Origin: a virus
Length of the DNA stretch: 41,779 nt
IMG/VR virus record: IMGVR_UViG_3300028800_000172
Coordinates: 1 to 41,779 of that record
Reading direction: 5' to 3' (one strand)
The position numbers were made by a program, and so were the translations under genes. Below, in pieces: positions 19,773-27,430 of this stretch; the first letter of the stretch is position 1, and every line of letters begins with the position of its first letter. The notes below the pieces were generated by a model. That model saw nothing but the letters and a program-made list of their open reading frames with translations, was not told the DNA's origin and did not search any database.

Positions 19773-21991
19773 TGGCCAAACGACAGCGTGACTCAGGCGA
19801 CGGCCTGAGCGATGACGACAAGATACTTACTGAGGCCATGGAGCGCTTCAAGAGGGCGCAGAACTGGGAAGAGACGTTCCGTCGCCTGTTCGTCATTGAC
19901 TCCAAGTTCGCGTATGGAGACTCAGACAATGGCTGGCAATGGCCGGACGACATTCGCAGGGATCGCGAGGTCAACAAGCGGCCTGCACTAACGATCCCGA
20001 TTATTCAGACGCACCTTAACCTGATCAAGAACGATGCTCGGCAGAACAAGCCTTCGATCAAGATCAGCCCTACCGACAACGAAGCATCGTTTGAATCCGC
20101 GCAAGTCTACGAAGGTCTGATCCGGGATATCGAATACAAGTCCCACGCCCAGGATATCTATGACGATGTGGGCGACGATCAGGTAGATGGCGGAATTGGG
20201 TATTGCAGGCTTGAGCAATACTATCCGGATGAGAAATCGTTCAACCAGGCGCTTCGCATATCGCCGGTTCCGAATGCTCTTTCTGTCCTGCTCGATTGCG
20301 ACATCAAGCTAAAGGACGGCTCGGATGCGATGTGGGGTTTCATCTTCGATGATGTGCCTCGCAAGGAGTTCGAGCGGGAATATCCAGACGCGGATCTGGA
20401 TGTGGTTAGTTCTGGCGTCATGTTCGACGCGGGCGATGATTGGGTAAGAACCGATTACGTTCGCAAGGCTGAATATTACCGGCTTTTGTTCAAGAACGAC
20501 ACGCTATATTGGGTAAGGGATGCGCAAGGAAACGAAAGCACGTTTCTGGCGAGTGAGGCGCCGAAGGGCTTCAAGGATACTCTTGATGCGCCTGGAACTG
20601 ATTTCAAAACCCGCGAAGTCAAAACCAAGCAGCTTGAGTGGTATCTGATCGCCGGCAGGCAGATCATCAAGCGGGATACAAAACGCAAGGGAAATTATAT
20701 CCCGATCGCTCGGGCGGTTGGGATTGAGAAAGCGATTGAGGGAAGGCTAGAGCGCAAGGGATTTGTCCGGTCTTTGAAGGACACCCAGCGGATGTATAAT
20801 TACAGTGCCAGTGGTGCTGTAGAATACGGGGCGCTTCAGACCAAGACGCCCTGGGTAGGGGCGGCTGCGGCGTTTGAGGGTAATGAAGTCCCTTGGAACA
20901 ACGCCAATCGTAGCAATGCGGCCTATCTGACGTTTAAGCATCTTGACAGCGAAGGAAATCCGATTCCGCCCAATGCGCTACCTCAACGCATTGAGCCGCC
21001 GACCTCTGCACCTGTAATGTTGCAGGCGATGGATACCGCTGAAAAGCAAATGCAACTGATTACGGGTCAGTTTGCTGCCCAGCAGGGCGCGAACGGCAAC
21101 GAGAAGTCCGGCAAAGCGATACAGGAGCATCAGCGCCAGTCGGACATTGCCACGTATTTGTTCGTGAACAACCTCGCGATCATGATTAGGCACTTGGGCC
21201 GCATGATCGTTGATCTTGTGCCGCACATTTACGATACGAAGCAGGTTCTTCAGATTTTGGGCAAGGACGGTACGCAGACAACCGTACAGGTCAATCCTGA
21301 ATTGGATGATGCATATTCATCCACCACGGTTGAGGGTGTTGAACAAGTGTTGTTCAATCCTGCGGTCGGGAAATACGAGGTTCAGGCCGATATTGGGCCG
21401 GCATACTCGACGCAACGGCAAGAGGCCTACAACGCCTTTGTGCAGATTGTCACAGGTGCGCCTGCTCTGATCGATGAAATTGGGGATTTGATGTTCAGGT
21501 CCGCTGATTTCCCATTGGCTGACAAGATCGCGGAGCGGCTAAGACGGAAGATACAGGCTAATGCGCCATACTTGCTGACGGACGGCGGGACAAGCCCGCA
21601 AATTGCGCAGATGCAAGCCGCTTTGGCCCAGGCCCAAGGTCAGGTTGGGGAATTGATCCAGAAGCTCGCTGAGAAGAACCTGGAGCTGAAGGACAAGCAG
21701 GAATCGCGCAACATTGAGTCTTATAAGGCCGAAGGCCAGCGGCTTGTCGATGAGGCGACTGCGTTCGAAAAGCTTCAATCCTCGCAGATTGAAATGCAGG
21801 AATTGCTGAGGACGATCGTCGAGACGATCCACGGCATGAAGCAGGACAGCGGGCAGCCTTCGGGAGCATCTACGACTGAGGATGCTGAATTAGGGTCGGG
21901 GGATGGCTCTAGTCCATTGGTTGAGGCCAATGACATCCCGCCATTTCTGGGCGCCATGAAGGCCGCGAGTGGGGTTTGGACGCAGCCGTGA
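19772..21991 (+). CDS. Portal protein, P22-type
   Basis: This is a 739-residue portal from GTG 19772. The N-terminal helical arm (ALTIPIIQTHLNLIKNDARQNKPSIKISP) and the region after it (EYKSHAQDIYDDVGDDQVDGGIGYCRLE) are typical of P22-like portals. The C-terminal part is a long helix rich in Gln, Glu and Leu (AQMQAALAQAQGQVGELIQKLAEKNLELKDKQESRN), the barrel domain. The length matches P22 gp1 (about 725). It forms the dodecameric ring at one head vertex and binds terminase. Overlap with the next GTG (GTGA). Confidence 0.92.
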   Translation: MAKRQRDSGDGLSDDDKILTEAMERFKRAQNWEETFRRLFVIDSKFAYGDSDNGWQWPDDIRRDREVNKRPALTIPIIQTHLNLIKNDARQNKPSIKISPTDNEASFESAQVYEGLIRDIEYKSHAQDIYDDVGDDQVDGGIGYCRLEQYYPDEKSFNQALRISPVPNALSVLLDCDIKLKDGSDAMWGFIFDDVPRKEFEREYPDADLDVVSSGVMFDAGDDWVRTDYVRKAEYYRLLFKNDTLYWVRDAQGNESTFLASEAPKGFKDTLDAPGTDFKTREVKTKQLEWYLIAGRQIIKRDTKRKGNYIPIARAVGIEKAIEGRLERKGFVRSLKDTQRMYNYSASGAVEYGALQTKTPWVGAAAAFEGNEVPWNNANRSNAAYLTFKHLDSEGNPIPPNALPQRIEPPTSAPVMLQAMDTAEKQMQLITGQFAAQQGANGNEKSGKAIQEHQRQSDIATYLFVNNLAIMIRHLGRMIVDLVPHIYDTKQVLQILGKDGTQTTVQVNPELDDAYSSTTVEGVEQVLFNPAVGKYEVQADIGPAYSTQRQEAYNAFVQIVTGAPALIDEIGDLMFRSADFPLADKIAERLRRKIQANAPYLLTDGGTSPQIAQMQAALAQAQGQVGELIQKLAEKNLELKDKQESRNIESYKAEGQRLVDEATAFEKLQSSQIEMQELLRTIVETIHGMKQDSGQPSGASTTEDAELGSGDGSSPLVEANDIPPFLGAMKAASGVWTQP

Positions 21992-22149
21992 ACCTTCCGA
22001 ATGGATATTACTGGATGCGGCATCCTGACGGGACCAAGTTTATCGTTTTAGTCGAAGACGAGCAGGCCTATGCGCCGGGGATTGGTCATCCGGTTGTGAA
22101 CCTGACTGAAGATCAGGTGATTTGTTTAGTGAAGAAGCCGGAGAATTAA
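21988..22149 (+). CDS. Hypothetical 53-residue protein
   Basis: GTG at 21988 overlaps the portal stop; TAA at 22147-22149 abuts the next ATG. The sequence (MNLPNGYYWMRHPDGTKFIVLVEDEQAYAPGIGHPVVNL) suggests a small beta sandwich. No family recognised; tight gene packing is the support. Confidence 0.55.
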   Translation: MNLPNGYYWMRHPDGTKFIVLVEDEQAYAPGIGHPVVNLTEDQVICLVKKPEN

Positions 22150-22296
22150 ATGCCACTCGTAAAAGGCAAAGCCGCGAGGAGTTTGAAAGGGTTCTCGAAG
22201 AACGTGAGGGCGGAGGTCAAGGCTGGAAAGCCGGTCAAGCAGGCCGTCGCCATCGCGTATTCCGAGGCCGGTGAGAAGAAAAAGAAGAAGCGCTGA
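22150..22296 (+). CDS. 48-residue basic protein
   Basis: ATG at 22150 directly follows the previous stop. The sequence SLKGFSKNVRAEVKAGKPVKQAVAIAYSEAGEKKKKKR matches a small phage family I recall with the SKN-x-R-x-E-x-x-AGKPxxQAVAIA pattern, often near portal genes. The poly-Lys tail suggests DNA or capsid-interior binding. TGATG overlap with the next gene. Confidence 0.65.
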   Translation: MPLVKGKAARSLKGFSKNVRAEVKAGKPVKQAVAIAYSEAGEKKKKKR

Positions 22297-22700
22297 TGTT
22301 TGACGCCGAGACCACCAAGAAGCTGCTCCGGGCTGCCGAGGAGTCTGACGCGGCGACTGCAACGAACCAGACTATCCGGTCTATGGCCAAGGAGTTGGCT
22401 TCAGAGTTTTATGAGGGCAATCGCTCTGCTGGCTTCCGCCGCGCTTTCCCGACATTGAAGAGCTATTTACGCGGGCAATGGCATCAACTGGACGGAAGCG
22501 TGACGGCATATCGGCCGGGGCATTTGCACCACATCGCGCTTGCCCGCAAGCTCTTGGCTCAGATGCTCGGCCGCTCCGATGTGCATGAGAATCTGAAGAT
22601 GCCGATCTACGAGGCGCTGATTGACGACCGTGAACGTTCGCTACGACCTAGCGCGAAAAAGCTACATCAGGCCGGACTTGGTGAGGGAACGTTGCAATGA
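22296..22700 (+). CDS. Hypothetical 134-residue protein flanking the transposon
   Basis: The ATG at 22296 overlaps the previous stop. The protein is helical (AKELASEFYEGNRSAGFRRAFPTLKSYLRG; HHIALARKLLAQMLGRSDVHENLKMPIYEALIDDRERSLR). Its TGA (22698-22700) lies inside the 8-bp target duplication of the transposon, so the gene is intact despite the insertion. Function unknown; conserved late location. Confidence 0.6.
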   Translation: MFDAETTKKLLRAAEESDAATATNQTIRSMAKELASEFYEGNRSAGFRRAFPTLKSYLRGQWHQLDGSVTAYRPGHLHHIALARKLLAQMLGRSDVHENLKMPIYEALIDDRERSLRPSAKKLHQAGLGEGTLQ

Positions 22701-22701
22701 G

Positions 22702-22724
22702 GGGAATTATATACTTGACAAGTA
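22702..22724 (+). repeat. Left terminal inverted repeat
   Basis: It starts GGGAATTATATAC at 22702 and is the exact complement of 25963-25985. The inner part TACTTGACAAGTA is a palindrome, which may be the transposase-binding site. TTGACA in it could serve as a -35 box for the transposase; a matching -10 is not clear. Confidence 0.95.
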
Positions 22725-22764
22725 CAGCCCTTTATGAGACCCTGAATCATAAGGGGAATTCGCT

Positions 22765-23712
22765 ATGTCCATCTTGTCCGAACCGCACTTCCACAACGAG
22801 GCCGCAGCCTACGCTCGGCTAGAGTCTATCGTTTGGCCTGATGGAGCTTTCTGCCCGCGCTGCGGCGGTTTTGATCGCATTACGCCGGTCAAGGGTGGTC
22901 GAATTGGGTTGCGCCGCTGTGGCCCCTGCAAGCGCGAGTTCACAGTCAAGGTCGGCACGGTTTTTGAGGACAGCAAGATCAAGCTGCACCTCTGGTTTCA
23001 GGCCGCGCATTTGATGGCATCCAGCAAAAAGGGCATCAGTGCCCATCAACTGCACCGCACGCTGAAGGTCACTTACAAAACCGCTTGGTTCATGGAGCAT
23101 CGGCTTCGCGAGGCGATGCGCGATGGTCATTTTCCCCCGATGGGTGGCGAAGGCAAAACCGTGGAAATTGACGAAACTTTTGTAGGAGGACTCGAGAAAA
23201 ATAAGCACCGCAGCAAGCGCAAGCACATCGGCACGGGCGGCGCGGGCAAGGAAGCTGTTTTCTCTCTAGTTGAGCGCGGCGGCAAGGTTCGTTCTCACCA
23301 CGTCCCGCAGGTCACCGCAAAGACACTGCGGCCCATCCTGCAAGCACAGGTCGATGGCAAAACCGCCGTGATGACCGATGAAGGACTTGTAGCGAAAACC
23401 ATTGGCAGGGATTTCGAGAAGCACGAAACGGTCAATCATAGCTTGGGTGAGTACGTTCGCGGCGGTGCACATACAAATACGATTGAGGGCTACTTCTCCA
23501 TTCTCAAGCGCGGCATCAACGGCACGTTCCACCATGTCAGCCAACAGCATTTGAAGCGGTATCTGGCAGAGTTTGATTTTCGTTATAATAACCGTATTGC
23601 GCTTGGGGTTGATGATGCCTCTCGCACTGAGGTTGCGCTTCGTGGTATTGTTGGCAAGCGTTTGATGTACAAGGACTCGTCAAAGGCGTCGATTTACGCC
23701 CGCGACAACTAG
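22765..23712 (+). CDS. tnp: IS1595-family (ISXO2-like) transposase
   Basis: This is a 315-residue transposase from ATG 22765 after AAGGGGA. An N-terminal zinc ribbon (Cys30, Cys33, Cys52, Cys55) is followed by an HTH (KGISAHQLHRTLKVTYKTAWFMEHRL, about residues 89-114). The catalytic triad is D136 in VEIDETFVGG, D205 in AVMTDEG, and E241 in HTNTIEGYFSILKRG. All are intact, so the element could still move. It lies 40 bp inside the left terminal repeat. Confidence 0.95.
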   Translation: MSILSEPHFHNEAAAYARLESIVWPDGAFCPRCGGFDRITPVKGGRIGLRRCGPCKREFTVKVGTVFEDSKIKLHLWFQAAHLMASSKKGISAHQLHRTLKVTYKTAWFMEHRLREAMRDGHFPPMGGEGKTVEIDETFVGGLEKNKHRSKRKHIGTGGAGKEAVFSLVERGGKVRSHHVPQVTAKTLRPILQAQVDGKTAVMTDEGLVAKTIGRDFEKHETVNHSLGEYVRGGAHTNTIEGYFSILKRGINGTFHHVSQQHLKRYLAEFDFRYNNRIALGVDDASRTEVALRGIVGKRLMYKDSSKASIYARDN

Positions 23713-23726
23713 AGTTGCCGATTGCT

Positions 23727-24497
23727 ATGCCCCGGAAACCGCGCACTACCAGGGCGGGTACTGAGTATCGATTCAGGATCGACGCCTACACGCCCGAAAA
23801 TATGCCCATGGCTCGGCTTGCCGAGTACATGGCAGAACTCGCTCTGCTTTTGGGTGAGCAAGCGGCTGTGCATTTCAGGCGGCTTGCTCGCGGTAGCACT
23901 GTCTTAGTGCACAGCGTCGATAATGAGGCTGTGCCTAAGGTGCGGAAGCGGACGGCGGCTGTCCGCCGTGGCGATGCACCTCAAGAAGCACAACGCGCCT
24001 TTAAGACGCTGAACCGATTCCTCCGTGAGGATAATGCTGTTGGTTCTCTTCGAGAGAAAAAGACAACCGCTGTGGTGCTGAAATTTCCCGGCCGACTGGA
24101 GCCGGAGGAAAAGTTCACGGCTGTCCGACAGCATGGCTCCATCGATGGAATCATCAATCGGATTGGAGGAAGAGACGACACCGTACATGTTTCTCTGGAA
24201 ATGGATGGGAAGCAGGTCAGCGGTTGCTATACGAATAGGGCCGTCGCGAAAGAATTGCGTCATGTGTTATTCGATACCGTTCGTCTATTCGGGCGCGGCA
24301 AATGGAGCCGCGACGGAGACGGAAATTGGTCTCTCGACGAGTTTAAGATCGAAGGATTTGAGCCGCTAAAGGAGGCTCCACTTTCTCAGGTTCTAACCGA
24401 ACTGCGTTCCATTCCAACTGAATGGACGGATGAGTCTTACGCTCAATTACAAGCGATCCGACGCGGCCCAGAAGGTAGGGGTAATGGAGGCCATTGA
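23727..24497 (+). CDS. Transposon cargo protein, partner of a PIN protein
   Basis: This is a 256-residue protein from ATG 23727, 14 bp past the transposase stop. It is alpha/beta in appearance: MARLAEYMAELALLLGEQAAVHFRRLARGSTVLVHSV at the start, a basic segment (KVRKRTAAVRRGDAPQEA), and beta blocks (TVHVSLEMDGKQVSGCY). I do not recognise a named domain. It overlaps the PIN-domain gene by 14 bp, as toxin-antitoxin partners often do. It could be an antitoxin, regulator or target adaptor of the PIN protein. It is too long for a usual VapB. Confidence 0.6.
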   Translation: MPRKPRTTRAGTEYRFRIDAYTPENMPMARLAEYMAELALLLGEQAAVHFRRLARGSTVLVHSVDNEAVPKVRKRTAAVRRGDAPQEAQRAFKTLNRFLREDNAVGSLREKKTTAVVLKFPGRLEPEEKFTAVRQHGSIDGIINRIGGRDDTVHVSLEMDGKQVSGCYTNRAVAKELRHVLFDTVRLFGRGKWSRDGDGNWSLDEFKIEGFEPLKEAPLSQVLTELRSIPTEWTDESYAQLQAIRRGPEGRGNGGH

Positions 24498-25086
24498 TGC
24501 CACCATGTTACTCCTGCTCTTACGGCCGGGGACGAAAGTTCCGGCCGACGCTGAAGGAGTCGAAATCGAGAAGCCGAAGGAGCGTATTGAATTTCTGATC
24601 CAGCGCCTTCAGCGAGAGAAAACAAAACTAATCATACCCACGCCCGCGCTGAGTGAGGCCCTTGTTCGGGCTGGAAACGAAGGAGCGGCGCAGATTGTCG
24701 AACATCTCAATAAGTTCGCTGTGTTTCGTATAGAGCCGTTCGATACACGCGCGGCCATTGAACTAGCAGCAATGTCTCGCGAAGCGCTGGGGCGGGCTGG
24801 CAAGCGCGGCGGGACAACTGCCGTTTGGGCTAAGGTGAAATTCGATAGACAGATAGTCGCTATTGCCAAGGTTGTCGGCGCCTCCGTGATTTATACAGAT
24901 GACGGAGATGTCGTTACGTTCGCGAAACAAGCTGGTATCAAAGCAATAGGTCTGACAGACCTTCCTCTTCCCGTAGAGGATAGGCAGTTCAGGTTAAACT
25001 TAGAGGGCCATGGTGATGCCGACGTCCCCGCGCCAAAAGAACCTGAAGAAGAGACTCTCGGTCCAGAAGATCAGCCAAGCGCCTAG
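24484..25086 (+). CDS. PIN-domain RNase-like cargo protein
   Basis: This is a 200-residue protein from ATG 24484 (GGTAGGGGTA upstream). The N-terminus MEAIDATMLLLLLRP carries the first PIN aspartate; SEALVRAG holds the conserved Glu. The third acidic cluster and last strand are FDRQIVAIAKVVGASVIYTDDGDV. This is the PIN fold of VapC-type RNases, with two acidic extensions, residues about 20-35 and the C-terminal 30. The overlap with the upstream gene suggests a co-translated pair. Metal-dependent RNase activity is inferred. Confidence 0.75.
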   Translation: MEAIDATMLLLLLRPGTKVPADAEGVEIEKPKERIEFLIQRLQREKTKLIIPTPALSEALVRAGNEGAAQIVEHLNKFAVFRIEPFDTRAAIELAAMSREALGRAGKRGGTTAVWAKVKFDRQIVAIAKVVGASVIYTDDGDVVTFAKQAGIKAIGLTDLPLPVEDRQFRLNLEGHGDADVPAPKEPEEETLGPEDQPSA

Positions 25087-25249
25087 GAATCCTGCCGCAC
25101 CAAGAGACGCAGACGATCTTGAACAGTCCAAGGCCTTTATCGAAAAGGCTCGCGAGATCGAAGCGGACGAGAAACATTCGGCTGCGGATGAATTGATGGG
25201 GCGCATGGCGAAAACGAAGCCTGAGCCACATAAGGCGGCCAAATCATAG
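25016..25249 (+). CDS. Small charged transposon cargo protein
   Basis: This is a 77-residue protein. I chose ATG 25016 because GAGGG lies 8 nt upstream; ATG 25010 is the alternative. It overlaps the PIN gene's end by 71 bp in another frame. The N-terminus is basic (MPTSPRQKNLKKRL), and the middle is a charged helix (DLEQSKAFIEKAREIEADEKHSAADELMGRMAKTKPEP). Looks like a small rhizobial protein family. Could be a third partner of the PIN module. Confidence 0.6.
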   Translation: MPTSPRQKNLKKRLSVQKISQAPRNPAAPRDADDLEQSKAFIEKAREIEADEKHSAADELMGRMAKTKPEPHKAAKS

Positions 25250-25279
25250 CGCGGTGCGTTGCGGAGACGATCCCGTCCG

Positions 25280-25519
25280 CTAAGACGGGTCGTGGTTTGC
25301 AAAAACAATCAATCTCCAGCGAATAGAACCTTGTTGCGCCGTATGGCTGTGGTGGCTTTGCGGCGGCAAAACATGCCCGTGAGCAATCGCTATTTCGCGT
25401 CCGCAGCCCATGCAGCGATAGATTCCGGCGAACGGTGCCGCAACGCCGGGAGAGTGATCCTTGTCATAAGGCGGGTGATCCACCTTCGTAAGATATTTTG
25501 CTTCCTTGTACCAAGCCAT
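25280..25519 (-). CDS. Zinc-ribbon-like cargo protein, opposite strand
   Basis: This is a 79-residue protein from ATG 25519 with GGAGGGG upstream. MAWYKEAKYLTKVDHPPYDKDHSPGVAAPFAGIYRCMGCGREIAIAHGHVLPPQSHH has a CxxC and His cluster that could bind zinc. I recall similar short proteins from Proteobacteria and their mobile elements. It reads toward the PIN module. Confidence 0.65.
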   Translation of the reverse strand: MAWYKEAKYLTKVDHPPYDKDHSPGVAAPFAGIYRCMGCGREIAIAHGHVLPPQSHHSHTAQQGSIRWRLIVFANHDPS

Positions 25520-25554
25520 TGAAACCCCTCCCAGTGCATCGAAAGGTCAACCAA

Positions 25555-25746
25555 ATGACGAGCATTAAAAATCGGCTAGCCGTCCTTGAGGACAGCTTCG
25601 AAGTGTTGAAAGGTGAGCAGAATGTAAGGCCGCGCCTAGAGATACTTGAAGCGCAGTTTGCGGGTCTATCCGCGCGGCTTGCGTTGATTGAGAGAACTAC
25701 AAAAGAGCAATCGACTGCTGCAATATTTCCTTCGCTCGCGCCTTAA
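25555..25746 (+). CDS. Short coiled-coil cargo protein
   Basis: This is a 63-residue protein from ATG 25555 with GAAAGG upstream. MTSIKNRLAVLEDSFEVLKGEQNVRPRLEILEAQFAGLSARLALIERTTKEQ shows leucine heptads. It overlaps the 3' end of the minus-strand 68-residue gene by 50 bp. Function unknown. Confidence 0.5.
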   Translation: MTSIKNRLAVLEDSFEVLKGEQNVRPRLEILEAQFAGLSARLALIERTTKEQSTAAIFPSLAP

Positions 25747-25903
25747 TCATGTCATTCGCCTGATTCAGCGTCTCATTCCCAGTGAAGTGCATCGCGAAAC
25801 TTACGTTCACGGAATCATTAGAGTTGGGGTCCGAATTCCAGAGATTGATGTTGCCGCGCTTATTGGCGATATCCGGCGTGACGTTTTGAATTTGCAGAGC
25901 CAC
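25697..25903 (-). CDS. 68-residue cargo protein near right transposon end
   Basis: It starts with GTG at 25903 after GGGAGGA. MALQIQNVTPDIANKRGNINLWNSDPNSNDSVNVSFAMHFTGNETLNQANDMIKARAKEI has a beta-rich first part and a helical end. No signal. It starts 60 bp inside the right terminal repeat and reads inward. Confidence 0.5.
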   Translation of the reverse strand: MALQIQNVTPDIANKRGNINLWNSDPNSNDSVNVSFAMHFTGNETLNQANDMIKARAKEILQQSIALL

Positions 25904-25962
25904 TATAAATCCTCCCTAGATGTCCGGTTGCAAGAGCAATACCGGACTACCGGAGGGAGAGA

Positions 25963-25985
25963 TACTTGTCAAGTATATAATTCCC
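25963..25985 (-). repeat. Right terminal inverted repeat
   Basis: Exact complement of 22702-22724. The element ends ATTCCC at 25985, followed by the duplicated target GCAATGAG, whose ATG starts the next phage gene. The ribosome site GAGGGA of the original gene stayed on the far left side. Confidence 0.95.
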
Positions 25986-25988
25986 GCA

Positions 25989-26201
25989 ATGAGCGTGAAG
26001 AAGCTTGGGAAGCTCACGAGCCCTAAGACCACTGGTCCGGTCGGCGTTGTTGGTGCAGTTCACTCGGATGAGATGCGCTGGAAGGCTCAGGATGCGCTCC
26101 GCACCATCCACGCGGCGGAAGGGCACAAGAAAGATCGCGAGCTGATGAAGCACGTGAAGAAAATGGCGAAAGAGCAGGCAAAAGCCTGTGGAGTAAAATA
26201 A
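25989..26201 (+). CDS. Hypothetical 70-residue basic protein
   Basis: ATG at 25989 lies in the right-hand target duplication. Before insertion its ATG overlapped the stop of the 134-residue gene (ATGA). The protein is Lys-rich (MSVKKLGKLTSPKTTGPVG; KKDRELMKHVKKMAKEQAKACGVK) and helical. It lies before the scaffold. It now lacks a nearby ribosome site; GGAGGGAG is about 30 nt upstream beyond the terminal repeat. Confidence 0.6.
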   Translation: MSVKKLGKLTSPKTTGPVGVVGAVHSDEMRWKAQDALRTIHAAEGHKKDRELMKHVKKMAKEQAKACGVK

Positions 26202-26237
26202 GCGTCGGGGCGCATTCCCCAGCAAACAGGAGACCAA

Positions 26238-27041
26238 ATGACCGAAGAGACCGTTGCAGAAACAGCAGCGGGTGATGTGAATCAAACTGAGACTACTGCC
26301 GAGACCACGAACCAAGCTACCGAGACACAAGCCCAAGAGACCACCCAGACCGAGCAGCAGACCCAGCAGGCTGAGCCGCAAGAGGACTGGCGCGACAAGG
26401 AAATCCGGCGCAAGCACGCCAAGCTCAAGGAAATGGAGCGCGAAACAGAGCGCATCAAGAAGGAGCGGGACGATGCTCTAGCTCTGGCGCAAGCTCGTAT
26501 CGATAGCAGCGAGACGGCTACTGAACAGCCCGCACCGCGCACGACACAGCAGCCAGCCGTCACAGAAGCCGAGATCGAACGCCGCGCCAATCTCAAGTAT
26601 CAGCAGGACAAGTATCAGGAACAACTGACGGCCACGAACGCGACCGGCGAAAAGGACTACGGCGACAAGTGGGGTAAGGCGTTAGACAAGCTCTCCACGT
26701 TCGGTCAGGTCGATCCAGCCGACATGACGGCGATCCTCAACACGGACAACCCGGCCAAGGTTCTCTTTGAACTCGGCTCCAATCCCGCCGAATATCAGCG
26801 CCTGATGGATCTCCCGCCGGCAAAACGGCTAACAGAAATCGTGAAAATTTCCATGAAACAAGAGGTCAAGCCGACTACTCAAATCTCACGCGCGCCACCT
26901 CCAACTGAAAGCGTGGGGAATCGCGTTGCGGCAGATACTGATTTGCGTTCTGAGAAAGTCTCGGACGAGGCCTGGTACGCCAAGCGTCAGGCTGAGAAAC
27001 GCGAGCGGTTTGAGCAGCAGAGGGCGTTGGGTAGGCGTTGA
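26238..27041 (+). CDS. Scaffolding protein
   Basis: This is a 267-residue protein from ATG 26238 (AGGAGA upstream). It has an acidic Thr/Gln/Glu-rich start (residues 1-50), a charged coiled coil (DKEIRRKHAKLKEMERETERIKKERDDALALAQ), and a basic C-terminal helix (WYAKRQAEKRERFEQQRALGRR). Composition, length and location right before the coat gene match P22-type scaffolds, whose basic C-terminus binds coat protein. TGATG overlap with the next gene. Confidence 0.8.
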   Translation: MTEETVAETAAGDVNQTETTAETTNQATETQAQETTQTEQQTQQAEPQEDWRDKEIRRKHAKLKEMERETERIKKERDDALALAQARIDSSETATEQPAPRTTQQPAVTEAEIERRANLKYQQDKYQEQLTATNATGEKDYGDKWGKALDKLSTFGQVDPADMTAILNTDNPAKVLFELGSNPAEYQRLMDLPPAKRLTEIVKISMKQEVKPTTQISRAPPPTESVGNRVAADTDLRSEKVSDEAWYAKRQAEKRERFEQQRALGRR

Positions 27042-27226
27042 TGTTCAAACAGAACAACTCAAGGCCTCAGCATCCCTCCGGACGACCAATCGTCGAAAAG
27101 CATTTTGGAGTCATTTCAAGGCCAAGATGCCCATTCGATGGACCGCTTTCGCCCGGTTTGCGTCGTAAAGAATTGACGCATGCAATAGGTTTCACCTCGT
27201 CGCTTGGATACGAGGAAGAAGAGTAA
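27041..27226 (+). CDS. Hypothetical 61-residue protein
   Basis: The ATG at 27041 overlaps the scaffold stop (TGATG). MFKQNNSRPQHPSGRPIVEKHFGVISRPRCPFDGPLSPGLRRKELTHAI is rich in Pro, Arg and Ser; the end is acidic (GYEEEE). No motif is recognised. The next 204 bp to the coat gene hold a TCCGGCCGGA palindrome (27229-27238) and a GTGTT-CTAA-AACAC hairpin (27249-27262) but no convincing gene. Confidence 0.5.
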   Translation: MFKQNNSRPQHPSGRPIVEKHFGVISRPRCPFDGPLSPGLRRKELTHAIGFTSSLGYEEEE

Positions 27227-27430
27227 TTCCGTCCGGCCGGATAAGCCGTGTTCTAAAACACTTTGCCTTGGCTTCCTGATGTGCCGTCAAACATCTCGCT
27301 TCTACCGAATTATGAATTCGTCCTGGCGATTTCTCCAGTGCTGCGCAGAAACCCACAACCGAAGTCGCGCATCGGCCCGCACCGCCTGCTGGGAAAGGGC
27401 AGGCTCGCAGCACAATTGGAGATGTCCATC

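Larger units (their letters stand above)
22702..25985 (+). mobile_element. IS1595-family transposon with cargo genes, 3284 bp
   Basis: Perfect 23-bp terminal inverted repeats occur at 22702-22724 and 25963-25985, beginning GGGAATTATATAC and ending in a palindromic TACTTG-A-CAAGTA. The target duplication GCAATGAG (8 bp) flanks both ends (22694-22701 and 25986-25993). The element holds a DDE transposase and about six other small genes. Identical arms and duplication imply a recent insertion. The 8-bp duplication and transposase type fit IS1595. Confidence 0.97.

Noticed and set aside
25963-25985. Promoter in the right terminal repeat reading out into the 70-residue gene
   Set aside because: TTGTCA and TATAAT are both present but only a few bases apart, not about 17, so they cannot serve as a normal -35/-10 pair.
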